From Acidimicrobiales bacterium (GTDB lineage Bacteria > Actinomycetota > Acidimicrobiia > Acidimicrobiales > RAAP-2): 64,000 nt of DNA. Location: contig JANXWA010000002.1 in assembly GCA_025351385.1 (NCBI GenBank), forward strand, positions 1-64,000, given 5' to 3'. Made by a program: the position numbers and the translations under genes. The notes under the pieces were generated by a model, which saw only the letters and a list, made by a program, of their open reading frames with translations, was not told where the DNA came from and did no database searches. Positions 53,278-63,338 of this stretch are shown piece by piece; the stretch's first letter is position 1, and every line of letters starts with the position of its first letter.

Positions 53278-54534
53278 ATGCACCGGATTGTGATTCTGGG
53301 TGGAGGCACTGGCGGAACGTTGAGTGCGAACCGTCTGCGCAAGTCCTACAGCGCGGACGAAGCGAGCATCACCGTCGTCGACGAGAACGACGACCACCTC
53401 TACCAGCCGGGCCTACTCTTCATCCCGTTTGGCCAACGCCAAACATCGGACCTCATCCGCCCTCGAGGTCGCCAGTTGCTCCGCGGAATTGACTACGTCA
53501 CGACGGGGGTGGACCGCGTCGACCTGCCCGCGAACACCGTCGTCTTGAATGACGGAAGCCAACTGGTCTATGACGTGCTCGTCGTGGCCACCGGCTCGGT
53601 CGTCTCCCCCGAGGAGACCGAAGGCCTGACCGGCGAAGGTTGGATGGAGAAGGTATTCACCTTCTACACTCCCGAAGGCGCGACGGCGCTCGCGACGGCG
53701 CTTGACGGCTTCACGGCGGGTCGCCTCGTCGTCTCCATAGTCGATTTGCCGATCAAGTGCCCAGTAGCGCCGATGGAGTTCTGCTTCCTGGCCGATTCGT
53801 ACTTTCGCGAGCGCGGAGTGCGCGATGATATCGAGATCACCTACGTGACGCCACTCGACGCAGCGTTCACGCGGCCGGTGTGTGCCCAGGTCGTTGGTGG
53901 AATGCTCGATGAGCGCCGCATCGAGCTAGTGACCGAGTTCAACACCGCCAACGTGGACGGAGGTGGCGGACGCCTCATTTCCTTCGACGGTCGCGAGGTC
54001 CCCTTTGACCTCGCCGTCGTGACACCGGTGCACAGCGGCGCCCCCTGCATCCTGCGGTCCGAGGGCCTCGGCGACGCGCTGGGCTTCGTCGCCGCCGACC
54101 AACACACGCTCCAGTCAACGGCGTCACCCAACGTCTTCGCCATTGGTGACGCGACGTCGTTACCGGCCTCCAAGGCCGGCTCGGTCGCGGACTTCGAGGG
54201 GACGGTACTGGTGGCGAACATCCGCCACTACCTCGCCGGAGAGCCCCTCGACGCACGTTTCGACGGTCACGCCAACTGCTTCATCGAGAGCGGCGACAAG
54301 AAGGCCATGCTGATCGACTTCAACTACGAGCTCGAACCGGTGCCTGGTCACTTCCCCGGGCGCGTCGGACTACCGCTGCTGAAGCCGACCCGCCTCAACC
54401 ACCTGGGCAAGTTGATGTTCCAGTGGGTCTATTGGCACGCGCTGCTCCCCGGCCGGGACATCCCCGGCATCCACAGCGCGATGCCGCGACGAGGCAAGCA
54501 GTTGGCCGCCGCTACGAAGAAGGGAGTGTCATGA
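53278..54534 (+). CDS. Sulfide:quinone oxidoreductase-like flavoprotein
   Basis: A 418-residue FAD oxidoreductase. HRIVILGGGTGGTLSANRLR is the FAD site, HLYQPGLLFIPFG follows, and PIKCPVAPMEFCF holds the redox cysteine region typical of SQR relatives. NVFAIGDATSLPASKAGS is the second FAD motif, and the C-terminal amphipathic end would attach to the membrane. Some SQR classes use three Cys; here I can place one clear pair candidate (IKC and the later APC), so the exact reaction is open. It overlaps tusE and lies before dsrE, which implies sulfur oxidation or relay. Confidence 0.82.
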   Translation: MHRIVILGGGTGGTLSANRLRKSYSADEASITVVDENDDHLYQPGLLFIPFGQRQTSDLIRPRGRQLLRGIDYVTTGVDRVDLPANTVVLNDGSQLVYDVLVVATGSVVSPEETEGLTGEGWMEKVFTFYTPEGATALATALDGFTAGRLVVSIVDLPIKCPVAPMEFCFLADSYFRERGVRDDIEITYVTPLDAAFTRPVCAQVVGGMLDERRIELVTEFNTANVDGGGGRLISFDGREVPFDLAVVTPVHSGAPCILRSEGLGDALGFVAADQHTLQSTASPNVFAIGDATSLPASKAGSVADFEGTVLVANIRHYLAGEPLDARFDGHANCFIESGDKKAMLIDFNYELEPVPGHFPGRVGLPLLKPTRLNHLGKLMFQWVYWHALLPGRDIPGIHSAMPRRGKQLAAATKKGVS

Positions 54535-54848
54535 GCGTTGACACCATTGCCGGAACGACCATCGACCTCAACGAGGAGGGTTTTCTCACGGACTGGACGC
54601 AGTGGAACGAGGCGGTGGCCGTGGAGCTGGCTCGGCGCGAAGGCGTCGACCCGCTCACCGCGCGCCACTGGGAGGTCATCTGGTTCATGCGCCGCGAGTT
54701 CGAGGAGAAGGGCACCGGTCCGACCGTGCGCATACTGGGCAAGACCTCGGGCGTGCCCGTGAAGGAGCTCTACGAGCTCTTCCCGAAGGGTCCGGCCAAG
54801 CTCGCCGCCAAGATCGCCGGCATCCCCAAGCCCCGCGGCTGCATCTAG
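54531..54848 (+). CDS. tusE: TusE/DsrC-family sulfur relay protein
   Basis: A 105-residue protein. DLNEEGFLTDWTQWNE and LTARHWEVIWFMRREFEEKG are the family core. The C-terminus GIPKPRGCI places the conserved Cys at the penultimate position. The second Cys of true DsrC, ten residues earlier, is Ala (KLAAKIAG), so it is of the TusE-like single-Cys class that carries persulfide. ATG overlaps the SQR stop (ATGA). Confidence 0.92.
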   Translation: MSVDTIAGTTIDLNEEGFLTDWTQWNEAVAVELARREGVDPLTARHWEVIWFMRREFEEKGTGPTVRILGKTSGVPVKELYELFPKGPAKLAAKIAGIPKPRGCI

Positions 54849-54872
54849 TCAACAACCAAGAAGGAGTTCACC

Positions 54873-55340
54873 ATGGGTGACAAGATCACGAAGGTATCCA
54901 TCATCGTCTCGAAGGGCTCCCTCGAGGGCATCTACCCGGGGCTGATCATGGCCAACGGCGCACGCGCCGAGGGGATCGAGGCGAACCTGTTCTTCACGTT
55001 CTTCGGCCTCGACGCGATTCACGCGAAGCGGCTCAACCACATCAAGGTCTCGACCGTCGGCAACCCCGGGATGCACATGGCAACGCTGCTCGGCGGCCTG
55101 CCGGGGATGTCGGCCATTGCGACGCACATGATGGGCAAGAAGATGGAGCAGTTCGACATCCCGGGGATCCCGGAGTTCATGGAACTGATCGGCGACACCG
55201 GGTGCGGCATGTACGCGTGCAAGGCCTCGGTCGACCTCTTCGGCTTCGAGAAGAACGACTTCATCCCCCAGGTCCAGGACATCATCACCGTCGGCGAGTT
55301 CTACGAGATCGCGGCCGGCGGCGAGATCATCTTCACGTAG
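54873..55340 (+). CDS. dsrE: DsrE-family sulfur transfer protein (DsrE2-like)
   Basis: A 155-residue protein. It starts KVSIIVSKGSLEGIYPGLIM and contains LFFTFFGLDAI and TGCGMYACKASVDLFGF, whose C-x4-C motif is that of DsrE2 proteins. These bind or pass persulfide sulfur, usually near the membrane. AGGAG lies before the ATG. It ends the SQR-tusE-dsrE operon and is convergent with the DHA2 pump. Confidence 0.9.
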   Translation: MGDKITKVSIIVSKGSLEGIYPGLIMANGARAEGIEANLFFTFFGLDAIHAKRLNHIKVSTVGNPGMHMATLLGGLPGMSAIATHMMGKKMEQFDIPGIPEFMELIGDTGCGMYACKASVDLFGFEKNDFIPQVQDIITVGEFYEIAAGGEIIFT

Positions 55341-55355
55341 GCGGACGGGCCGGCG

Positions 55356-56972
55356 TCACTCCTCGATGTCGACCAGCTCCAGACTCTCGGCCGTGCCCGT
55401 GTAGTAGGCGACGAGCGCCGAGACCAGCAGCAGTAGCCCCGACGCCACGAGGGCGATGTCCAGTCCGTGAGTCAACGCGCCGAACGCCGCGTTCACCACC
55501 TTGTCGATGATCGCCTGGACCGCCTTGGTGCTGTGGCCGCTGATGGCGGCGGCCTGCGAGCTCGCGGTGCCGGTAGTGACTGCGGTGATGATCTGGGAGC
55601 GGAAGGCCGGCGGCACCCCGAGTTGGATGAGTCGCTGGGTCAAGTTGACGGTCAATTGCCCGTTGACGATGGACCCCAGGATCGCGACGCCCGCCACGGC
55701 CCCCAGTTCACGAGCGGTGTTGACCGCCGACGAGGCCATGCCCGAATTCGACGCGGGAAGGCTCGACAGGGCCGTCGCGTTCACCGGAACGATCAGGATG
55801 CCGAAGCCGATGCCGGCCAGACCCATCGTCCAGCCGAGCGACGAGACGCCCACGTGAGGGCCGATCACCCGCTCGGTCAACAGCACGCCGACCGCGGCCA
55901 GGAGGCAGCCAACCGTCATCGGGAACCTCGAACCGACACGGCCCACCCAGCGCCCGGTGAACAACGCCGAGACCACGATGCCCCCGAGCAAAGGGAGGAA
56001 GTCGAGCGCCAGGCCGTAGGCGCTGACCGACGTGACGACCTCCAAGTACAGCGCCACGAAGAAGAAGATCGAAAAGACCGAGAAGAAGCTGGCGAACGCG
56101 ATGAAGGCCGAGCCGGTGAAGGAGCGCCGCCGGAAGAACCCGAGCTCGAGCATCGGGTCCTTCGCCCGTTTCTCGGCCAGGTAGAAGACGGGGATCGTCG
56201 CCGCGCTGACGATGTAGAGCGTGATGACCCACCCGGTGACATAGCCCGTCAACTCGCCTTGGATGGTGGCGAAGGTGGCCGTGCCGAGCACGACCGCCGC
56301 CAGGAAGAAGCCGGCGAGGTCCACTTGCCGTCGGATCGGGTTCACGCTCTCGGGCAGCGCGATCGCCGCCACGACCAAGGCGAGACCGCCGAACACCAGG
56401 TTGAACCAGAACACCGCGCGCCACGACCAGATTCCGACGAGGATCCCTCCGACCACCGGTCCCATCGCGAGCGCCAGGCCGCAGACCGCGGCCCACGTCC
56501 CGAGGGCCCGGGCCCGCGAACGCCGGTCGGGGAAGATGTGGCGGATCATCGACAGCGTGCCCGGTTCGGAGGCCGCCGCGCCCACTCCCATGACGATCCG
56601 TCCGATCACCAGCTCGCTCGGGTTGACCGCGATCGCGCTGACGATCGAACCGCCGCAGAAGATCGCCACGCCGATGAGCATGACCTTCTTACGGCCGAAG
56701 TTGTCGCCCAATGCGCCGAACATCAGCATCAAGCTGGCGAAGGCCAGGGCGTAGCCGCCGACGACCCACTGCAACTGCGACACGTTCGAATGGAGCTCGG
56801 ACTGCACGCTGGTGAGGACCGCACTCGCCACCGTGTTGTCGAGGAAGGTGAGAAAGAGGATGGCGAGGAGCGCGGCGAAGGCGAAGTGGGTCTTCAATCG
56901 GCGCACGATGGATCCTCGGATCTCCTCCGGGTCGAAGTGCGAGGGGGATGGGCGGCCGGTCTGGTCGGACAT
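55356..56972 (-). CDS. DHA2-family MFS drug exporter
   Basis: A 538-residue transporter with about 14 helices. Motif A is FGALGDNFGRKKVML, motif C is AVCGLALAMGPVVGGIL, and the N-terminal LTFLDNTVASAVLTSVQSEL contains the family's Asp/Asn positions. It probably exports hydrophobic compounds with proton antiport. A long C-terminal tail holds the last helix. The ATG at 56972 fits the family. Confidence 0.92.
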   Translation of the reverse strand: MSDQTGRPSPSHFDPEEIRGSIVRRLKTHFAFAALLAILFLTFLDNTVASAVLTSVQSELHSNVSQLQWVVGGYALAFASLMLMFGALGDNFGRKKVMLIGVAIFCGGSIVSAIAVNPSELVIGRIVMGVGAAASEPGTLSMIRHIFPDRRSRARALGTWAAVCGLALAMGPVVGGILVGIWSWRAVFWFNLVFGGLALVVAAIALPESVNPIRRQVDLAGFFLAAVVLGTATFATIQGELTGYVTGWVITLYIVSAATIPVFYLAEKRAKDPMLELGFFRRRSFTGSAFIAFASFFSVFSIFFFVALYLEVVTSVSAYGLALDFLPLLGGIVVSALFTGRWVGRVGSRFPMTVGCLLAAVGVLLTERVIGPHVGVSSLGWTMGLAGIGFGILIVPVNATALSSLPASNSGMASSAVNTARELGAVAGVAILGSIVNGQLTVNLTQRLIQLGVPPAFRSQIITAVTTGTASSQAAAISGHSTKAVQAIIDKVVNAAFGALTHGLDIALVASGLLLLVSALVAYYTGTAESLELVDIEE

Positions 56973-57061
56973 TCGCCCCTTTCCCCACGCGTCATCTCAG
57001 TACGTACTGTGCGCCATGCTACCGACCGACGGGTCAGGTCGCGCCACCGTCGGCGAGGCCG

Positions 57062-57502
57062 CTACTTCTTCTTCAGCACGAAGGTGATGTTGGCGGACGC
57101 GGTGTCACCGCCGCTGATGTTGCCGACGCTGACGGCGCACTTGTTCAAGTTCGTGGACTTGGTGCCGCACTTGCCGTTGCCGATGACGCCGGTGATCAGC
57201 TTGAACTTCGTGGCCGGCAGCACGCCCTTGGCGCTGGCGGTGACCGGGAACGCCGTGGCCGTGTCGCAACCGGTGGCGTCCTTGGCCGTGCGCAGGCACT
57301 CGGTGATGTACAGCTGGTCCTTCGGCTTGAAGCCGGTGCCCTTCACTGTGACGGACTTGCCGTTGGTCAGCCCGGTCGATGGGGTGACAACCAGCTTCGG
57401 CACACTCTTCGCACCGGCCACGGTCGCCAGGCCACCGCTCAGTATCCCGGTACTCAACACCGCAACGGCGGCCGCCGTGCGAATCGATCGAATCGCTGTC
57501 AC
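57062..57502 (-). CDS. Secreted neocarzinostatin-family protein
   Basis: A 146-residue secreted protein. The signal peptide covers about residues 1-32, ending near TVAGA. The mature part is one immunoglobulin-like fold: VVTPSTGLTNGKSVTVKGTG, then YITECLR, TGCDTAT, GKCGTKST and NKCAVSVGN give the two disulfide pairs of the neocarzinostatin/macromomycin family. Classic members carry enediyne chromophores; no biosynthetic genes are here, so it is more likely an orphan binding protein. GTG 57502 has GGAGG. Confidence 0.85.
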   Translation of the reverse strand: MTAIRSIRTAAAVAVLSTGILSGGLATVAGAKSVPKLVVTPSTGLTNGKSVTVKGTGFKPKDQLYITECLRTAKDATGCDTATAFPVTASAKGVLPATKFKLITGVIGNGKCGTKSTNLNKCAVSVGNISGGDTASANITFVLKKK

Positions 57503-57748
57503 ATCGCCTCCAGTCCACTCAGGTGGAACGGAACTTCCGGCCATCGTCGGCTCGGCCAAGGACGAACGACGACGGACGGACGTCCGACCCGCTAATGCGC
57601 TCATGGTAGCAAGACGCTGCCTCGTTTCGCGCGCAACCAGCGCACGTCGAAACTCCCCGACTGGTCGTCAACGCATGAGGTTCAACGCATCTGAAGAATA
57701 AGGAAACACTTACCATGGCGCTCCTTAGTCGCCGACGACGCCAATGAC

Positions 57749-57777
57749 AGAGGCCGGACCCCACGGGCCCGGCCTCT
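57749..57777 (-). terminator. Probable groEL terminator hairpin
   Basis: AGAGGCCGG (57749-57757) pairs exactly with CCGGCCTCT (57769-57777), and inner CCC/GGG extends the fold. It starts about 20 bases after the groEL stop. No T-run follows, as is common for actinobacterial terminators. Confidence 0.65.
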
Positions 57778-57797
57778 GCATCGTCCGTGGACGTCGA

Positions 57798-59471
<1,674 letters not shown>

Positions 59472-59478
59472 TCACGAC

Positions 59479-59775
59479 TTACTTCTTGGTTATGGTTGCC
59501 AGCACGTCGCGGCTCGAAAGAATCAAGAGGTCCTCACCGTCGACGGTGATCTCGGTGCCGCCGTACTTCGAGTAGACGACCGTGTCACCGACGCTGACGC
59601 CCGTGGGGATCAGCTCACCGGAGGTCTCGGTGCGACGACCGGGACCCGTAGCAAGCACCTCGCCCTGCTGGGGCTTCTCCTTGGCGGTGTCGGGAATGAC
59701 TAGGCCGGACGCCGTGGTGGCCTCGGCACTGTTCGGGCGAACGACAATCCGGTCTTCCAATGGGTGCAACTTCAT
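59479..59775 (-). CDS. groS: Co-chaperonin GroES
   Basis: A 98-residue co-chaperonin. [12 protein letters not shown] is the N-terminal strand, [18 protein letters not shown] the mobile loop region, and [11 protein letters not shown] the end motif. AGGA precedes the ATG. Two CIRCE operators lie 22-76 bases upstream, so HrcA repression is predicted. Confidence 0.96.
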   Translation of the reverse strand: MKLHPLEDRIVVRPNSAEATTASGLVIPDTAKEKPQQGEVLATGPGRRTETSGELIPTGVSVGDTVVYSKYGGTEITVDGEDLLILSSRDVLATITKK

Positions 59776-59796
59776 GATTTCCTGCCTCCTGCGCTT

Positions 59797-59823
59797 TTGG
59801 CACTCGAATGTTCCGACTGCCAA
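59797..59823. promoter_or_regulatory. CIRCE operator 1 (HrcA site)
   Basis: TTGGCACTC-N9-GACTGCCAA matches the CIRCE consensus TTAGCACTC-N9-GAGTGCTAA at 15 of 18 arm positions. It lies upstream of groES. Confidence 0.8.
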
Positions 59824-59824
59824 T

Positions 59825-59851
59825 TTAGCAGCCGGAGCGCCCGAGTGCCAA
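59825..59851. promoter_or_regulatory. CIRCE operator 2 (HrcA site)
   Basis: TTAGCAGCC-N9-GAGTGCCAA matches CIRCE at 15 of 18 arm positions. It begins two bases after the first copy ends, on the far side from groES, making a tandem operator. Confidence 0.72.
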
Positions 59852-59871
59852 CGGAGTTCAAAGCCCTGGTT

Positions 59872-59877
59872 TAGCCT
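59872..59877 (+). promoter_or_regulatory. Leaderless -10 box (TAGCCT) of the MFS exporter gene
   Basis: TAGCCT is followed by six bases (GAGCGG) and ATG at 59884. No ribosome site. It lies 20 bases from the second CIRCE copy. Confidence 0.55.
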
Positions 59878-59883
59878 GAGCGG

Positions 59884-61107
59884 ATGGCCTTCACCCCCCT
59901 GCAGCGCCGTGACCTCCGGCTGCTCGCCGGGCTGAGGGGAGTCACCTACCTGGGCGACTCCATGGCCCTGGTGACCCTGTACCTGCGCCTCGCCCCGATC
60001 GGCCACGCCTGGGCGATCGCGGCCCTCTCGATCGCGGGCACCCTGCCGTTCGTGGTGTTGTCCCCGCTCGCCGGCCACGTCGTCGACCACGTACCGGCGA
60101 AGCGGCTCCTGACCCGTCTGGGCCTCGCAGAGGCGGTCATCTGCCTCGGTATCGGCCACTGGCACTCGATGACCGCGACCCTCTCGCTGATGCTGGCGCT
60201 CAGCACGTGCGTCGCCTTCTCCTTCCCCGGCTACTCGGCACTGGTGCCGACCATCGCGGGCGAGGACAACGTCTCACGGGCCCAGGGCCTAATGCAGGCC
60301 GTCCAAGGCGGGGCAGCCGTCCTCGGCCCGATCACGGGGGGTCTGCTCGTCGGATGGACCGGCCAGAGCTGGCCGCTCTTCCTCGACGCGACCTGCTACC
60401 TGGTTGCCGCGTTCGCCACGACGCGCCTGCACCACGACCGGCGCCCCTCGCCGACCAACGCCATCGAGCGCCTGGAGTCGGGCAAGATGACGGCCGGCGT
60501 CCTCTTCCTCTGGAACGACCGACTGCTTCGGCCTATCGTCCTGACGACGCTCGTCTTCCTGTTCACGCTCAACATCATCAACGTGGGCGAGGTCTTCTTC
60601 GTCACCGTCACCCTGCACGCCTCGGCCATCTATTACGGCCTGCTCGGCGCGAGCTTCGGCCTCGGGCTAGTCGCCGGGTCCCTGCTCGCGGGCAAGCTGG
60701 ACCAGGGACACGTGCACCTGGCCCGGCGGATCTTCCTCGCCATCGTCGTCGTGGGCGTCATGTTCGGCCTCGTCGGTCTCGCGACACGCGTCGAGTACAT
60801 CTATCCGCTCATGGTGGTCGCGGGAGTCGCCGCGGGCATCGCCCGGGTCGCCTTCATGACCCTCTGCACGGTGCGCTCGGCGGAACTGCTGCGCGGACGG
60901 GTCTTCGCGGCCGTGGAGGCGATCTTCACCGGTGGCCAGATCGGCGCGACGGCGCTGGGCGGGCTCGTCCTCTCACTGGTGGCCCCGCGTACGGTCTTCC
61001 AGGTCGGCGGCGGCGTCGCGACTTTGTCGGCCGTCCTCCTCGGGCCGTTGGCGCTGCGGGCGAGCTCGACCGCGCACACGCGCGAGCTCGATAATCAGGG
61101 CGACTGA
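59884..61107 (+). CDS. MFS transporter (EntS-like MFS_3 group)
   Basis: A 407-residue transporter with 10-12 helices. It begins [20 protein letters not shown], and [20 protein letters not shown] and [20 protein letters not shown] are typical of MFS_3 exporters. Substrate unknown. It is divergent from groES and overlaps pdxH at its 3' end by 13 bases. The ATG seems leaderless. Confidence 0.88.
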   Translation: MAFTPLQRRDLRLLAGLRGVTYLGDSMALVTLYLRLAPIGHAWAIAALSIAGTLPFVVLSPLAGHVVDHVPAKRLLTRLGLAEAVICLGIGHWHSMTATLSLMLALSTCVAFSFPGYSALVPTIAGEDNVSRAQGLMQAVQGGAAVLGPITGGLLVGWTGQSWPLFLDATCYLVAAFATTRLHHDRRPSPTNAIERLESGKMTAGVLFLWNDRLLRPIVLTTLVFLFTLNIINVGEVFFVTVTLHASAIYYGLLGASFGLGLVAGSLLAGKLDQGHVHLARRIFLAIVVVGVMFGLVGLATRVEYIYPLMVVAGVAAGIARVAFMTLCTVRSAELLRGRVFAAVEAIFTGGQIGATALGGLVLSLVAPRTVFQVGGGVATLSAVLLGPLALRASSTAHTRELDNQGD

Positions 61108-61700
61108 CGCTGGCGGGCCCAGCCGTCGCCGGCCGGGTCGTAAACGACGCGGTCGTGCAACCGGTCCTGGCGATGCTGCCAGAACTCGAAGTGCGTCGGC
61201 GTGAGCCGGTAGCCGCCCCACGTGGCCGGTCGCGGGACGTCGCGCCCCTCGAACTCGGCCTCGACGGCGCGAACGCGCTCCTCGAGCACGGCGCGGCTCG
61301 CGAGCGGACTGCTCTGCGCGCTCGCGTGCGCGCCGAGCTGGTGACCGCGCGGACGGGCATCGAAGTAGGCGTCGGACTCGGCCGCGGTCATGCGCCCAAC
61401 GGAGCCCTCGATCCGGATCTGGCGACCGAGCCCCTCGCAGTACCAGAGCAGCGCTCCGTAAGGGTTCGCTGCGAGGTCGCGGCCCTTGCGGGATCCGTAG
61501 TTCGTGTACCAGCCGAAGGAGTGGTCGTCGACGTGGCGCAACAGCACCATCCGGGCGCTCGGGTGACCGCGCGGGCTCGAGGTCACGAGCGCGACCGTCT
61601 CACGATCGGGCATGTGACCGACCGCCTCGTCGAACCACCGGTGGAACTGCCCGAAAGGGCTGGGGTCGCACTGCGACTCGTCGAAGGGGGCCCAAGTCAT
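61095..61700 (-). CDS. pdxH: Pyridoxamine 5'-phosphate oxidase
   Basis: A 201-residue FMN oxidase that makes pyridoxal phosphate. SARMVLLRHVDDHSFGWYTN, SRKGRDLAANPYGALLWYCE and RQIRIEGSVGRM are the FMN-binding core, and the C-terminus FEFWQHRQDRLHDRVVY is the family signature. ATG 61700 overlaps the tsaD stop (ATGA); longer readings run into tsaD. Confidence 0.95.
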   Translation of the reverse strand: MTWAPFDESQCDPSPFGQFHRWFDEAVGHMPDRETVALVTSSPRGHPSARMVLLRHVDDHSFGWYTNYGSRKGRDLAANPYGALLWYCEGLGRQIRIEGSVGRMTAAESDAYFDARPRGHQLGAHASAQSSPLASRAVLEERVRAVEAEFEGRDVPRPATWGGYRLTPTHFEFWQHRQDRLHDRVVYDPAGDGWARQRQSP

Positions 61701-62701
61701 CGGACGTCCGCCAGCTGCCAGTTCGGGTTGGCCGCGAGGTCCATCGGACTCGGGCCGACCGCGCGCAGGCGATAGAGGCCGGCGGCCGCGATCATCGCGG
61801 CGTTGTCGGTACACATCGCCATCGTCGGCAGGTGGCACTCGATTCCGAAGTCGCTCGCGAGCTCCGCGACCCCGGCGCGCAGCGCCGAGTTCGCCGCCAC
61901 CCCGCCGGCGAGCGCGACACCGCGGACCTCGTGGTGCTCGAGTGCCCGGCGCAGCTTTCGCAGCAACTGCTCGGCGACGGCCGACTGGAACGACGCCGCC
62001 ACGTCGGCCAGTGGGACGTCAGTGTGCTTCTGGGTCGCGCGCACCACGGCCGTCTTCAGGCCGGAGAACGAGAGGTCGTAGTCGTCGCCGACCATTGACA
62101 CGGGCAGCGCCAAGCCGCCCGGAGAACCTTCCTGGGCCAACCGGTCGATCTCGGGTCCGCCCGGATAGCCGAGACCGAGCCAGCGCGCGACCTTGTCGTA
62201 CGCCTCGCCGGCGGCGTCGTCGATCGTCTCGCCGAGCACCGTGTGGTGACCCGGTCCCGCCTGGAGCACGATCAGACTGTGTCCGCCGGACACGAGCAGC
62301 GTCATCAGGGGCCACTCGAGATCGACGCGCTCGAGCAGCGGGGCGAAGAGGTGCCCTTCGAGGTGATTGACGCCAACGAACGGCACCGACCACGCGAGGG
62401 CGAAGGCTTTGGCCGCCGACAGGCCCACGAGCAGCGACCCGATCAGCCCGGGGCCGCTCGTGACCGCAATCCCCTCGATGTCGGGGTCGTGGGCGTCGAG
62501 GCCCGCGTCCTCGAGGGCACGACGCACGACCGGTCCGATCGTGGCGACGTGCGCACGGCCGGCGAGCTCGGGCACGACTCCGCCGAAGGCCCGGTGCTGG
62601 TCGATGGAAGACTCGACGACCGACGAGACGACGTGGAAGTCGCCGTCGACGACCGCCGCGGCCGTCTCGTCACAGCTCGTCTCGATCCCCAGCACCGCCA
62701 C
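61697..62701 (-). CDS. tsaD: tRNA N6-threonylcarbamoyladenosine transferase TsaD
   Basis: A 334-residue ASKHA-fold enzyme that completes t6A37 of ANN-reading tRNAs. VLGIETSCDETAAAVV is the N-terminal motif, VNHLEGHLFAPLL carries the metal-binding His pair, and LLVSGGHSLIVL and GVALAGGVAANSALR follow. GTG 62701 has no ribosome site but a TACGCT box six bases upstream, so I take it as leaderless start instead of the GTG at 62725. tsaB and rimI lie upstream. Confidence 0.95.
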   Translation of the reverse strand: MAVLGIETSCDETAAAVVDGDFHVVSSVVESSIDQHRAFGGVVPELAGRAHVATIGPVVRRALEDAGLDAHDPDIEGIAVTSGPGLIGSLLVGLSAAKAFALAWSVPFVGVNHLEGHLFAPLLERVDLEWPLMTLLVSGGHSLIVLQAGPGHHTVLGETIDDAAGEAYDKVARWLGLGYPGGPEIDRLAQEGSPGGLALPVSMVGDDYDLSFSGLKTAVVRATQKHTDVPLADVAASFQSAVAEQLLRKLRRALEHHEVRGVALAGGVAANSALRAGVAELASDFGIECHLPTMAMCTDNAAMIAAAGLYRLRAVGPSPMDLAANPNWQLADVR

Positions 62702-62707
62702 CCGTCC

Positions 62708-62713
62708 AGCGTA
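62708..62713 (-). promoter_or_regulatory. Leaderless -10 box (TACGCT) of tsaD
   Basis: On the minus strand TACGCT, six bases (GGACGG) and GTG reproduce the leaderless pattern and decide the tsaD start. Confidence 0.55.
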
Positions 62714-62795
62714 GGCCGCTGTCACCCGCGTGACCGAGGGACCGAGGGGACCGAGTCGCCCCACCTGCGGCGACCCGCGGTTGGCCAGTCGCCTC

Positions 62796-63287
62796 TCAGG
62801 GCTCCGGCTCGATGATCGCGGACTTGACCGGTAGCCCGGAGAGGACGATGAGCGCCCCCACGACGCCGACACTGGCGAGACCGAGCAGCAGTCCGAAAAG
62901 GGAGTAGAGGACCGTAAGGGTCCCGGCCGCGGTGGCGATCATCCCTCGCCTGGTCACACCCTTGCGGCTGCGCACCATGAGATCCGTTGCACCAGCGACG
63001 ATGGCCGCGCACATGAGTCCGGTGACGACTACGAACGCCGAAGGATCCTGCGCGAATAGCGTGAGCGCCGGTGGATGCACGTAGTAGTTGGTGCACTGCG
63101 GATCACAGATGGACTTCCAGACCGACCAGTGCCCTTGGGAGATGTGAACTCCGTAGATGACGCCGATCGCGACGGCGGCCCACGCCAGTGCGCCGAGCAG
63201 GCAGGCCCATCGGAGGTGCAACGATCGGTCACGCAGCGCGTCGTGACCGAGGGTGTCCGGGGCAGGGGTCACCCTCCACCGTGTCAC
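62796..63287 (-). CDS. Membrane protein, family unknown
   Basis: A 163-residue protein with four hydrophobic helices (about 26-48, 83-101, 110-134 and 136-154). Between helix one and two, SICDPQCTNYYVHPP forms an outside loop with two Cys that could pair. No family is recognised. GTG start. It lies between rimI and tsaD, breaking the usual tsaB-rimI-tsaD order. Confidence 0.65.
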   Translation of the reverse strand: MTRWRVTPAPDTLGHDALRDRSLHLRWACLLGALAWAAVAIGVIYGVHISQGHWSVWKSICDPQCTNYYVHPPALTLFAQDPSAFVVVTGLMCAAIVAGATDLMVRSRKGVTRRGMIATAAGTLTVLYSLFGLLLGLASVGVVGALIVLSGLPVKSAIIEPEP

Positions 63288-63338
63288 GTGGGGCCGCGAC
63301 GTCGCACGGGATGTCCACCGAAGGATGCTCTGACCGCT

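Noticed and set aside
55467-57701. A 744-codon open frame on the plus strand opposite the DHA2 pump and the neocarzinostatin-like gene
   Set aside because: Its product is low-complexity Arg/Asp/Glu/His-rich, with no domain, and both opposite genes have clear family matches. It is a GC-driven shadow.
59797-59851. A single long inverted repeat, TTGGCACTCG and CGAGTGCCAA 35 bases apart
   Set aside because: The same bases are better explained as the outer arms of two separate CIRCE operators with exact nine-base spacers.
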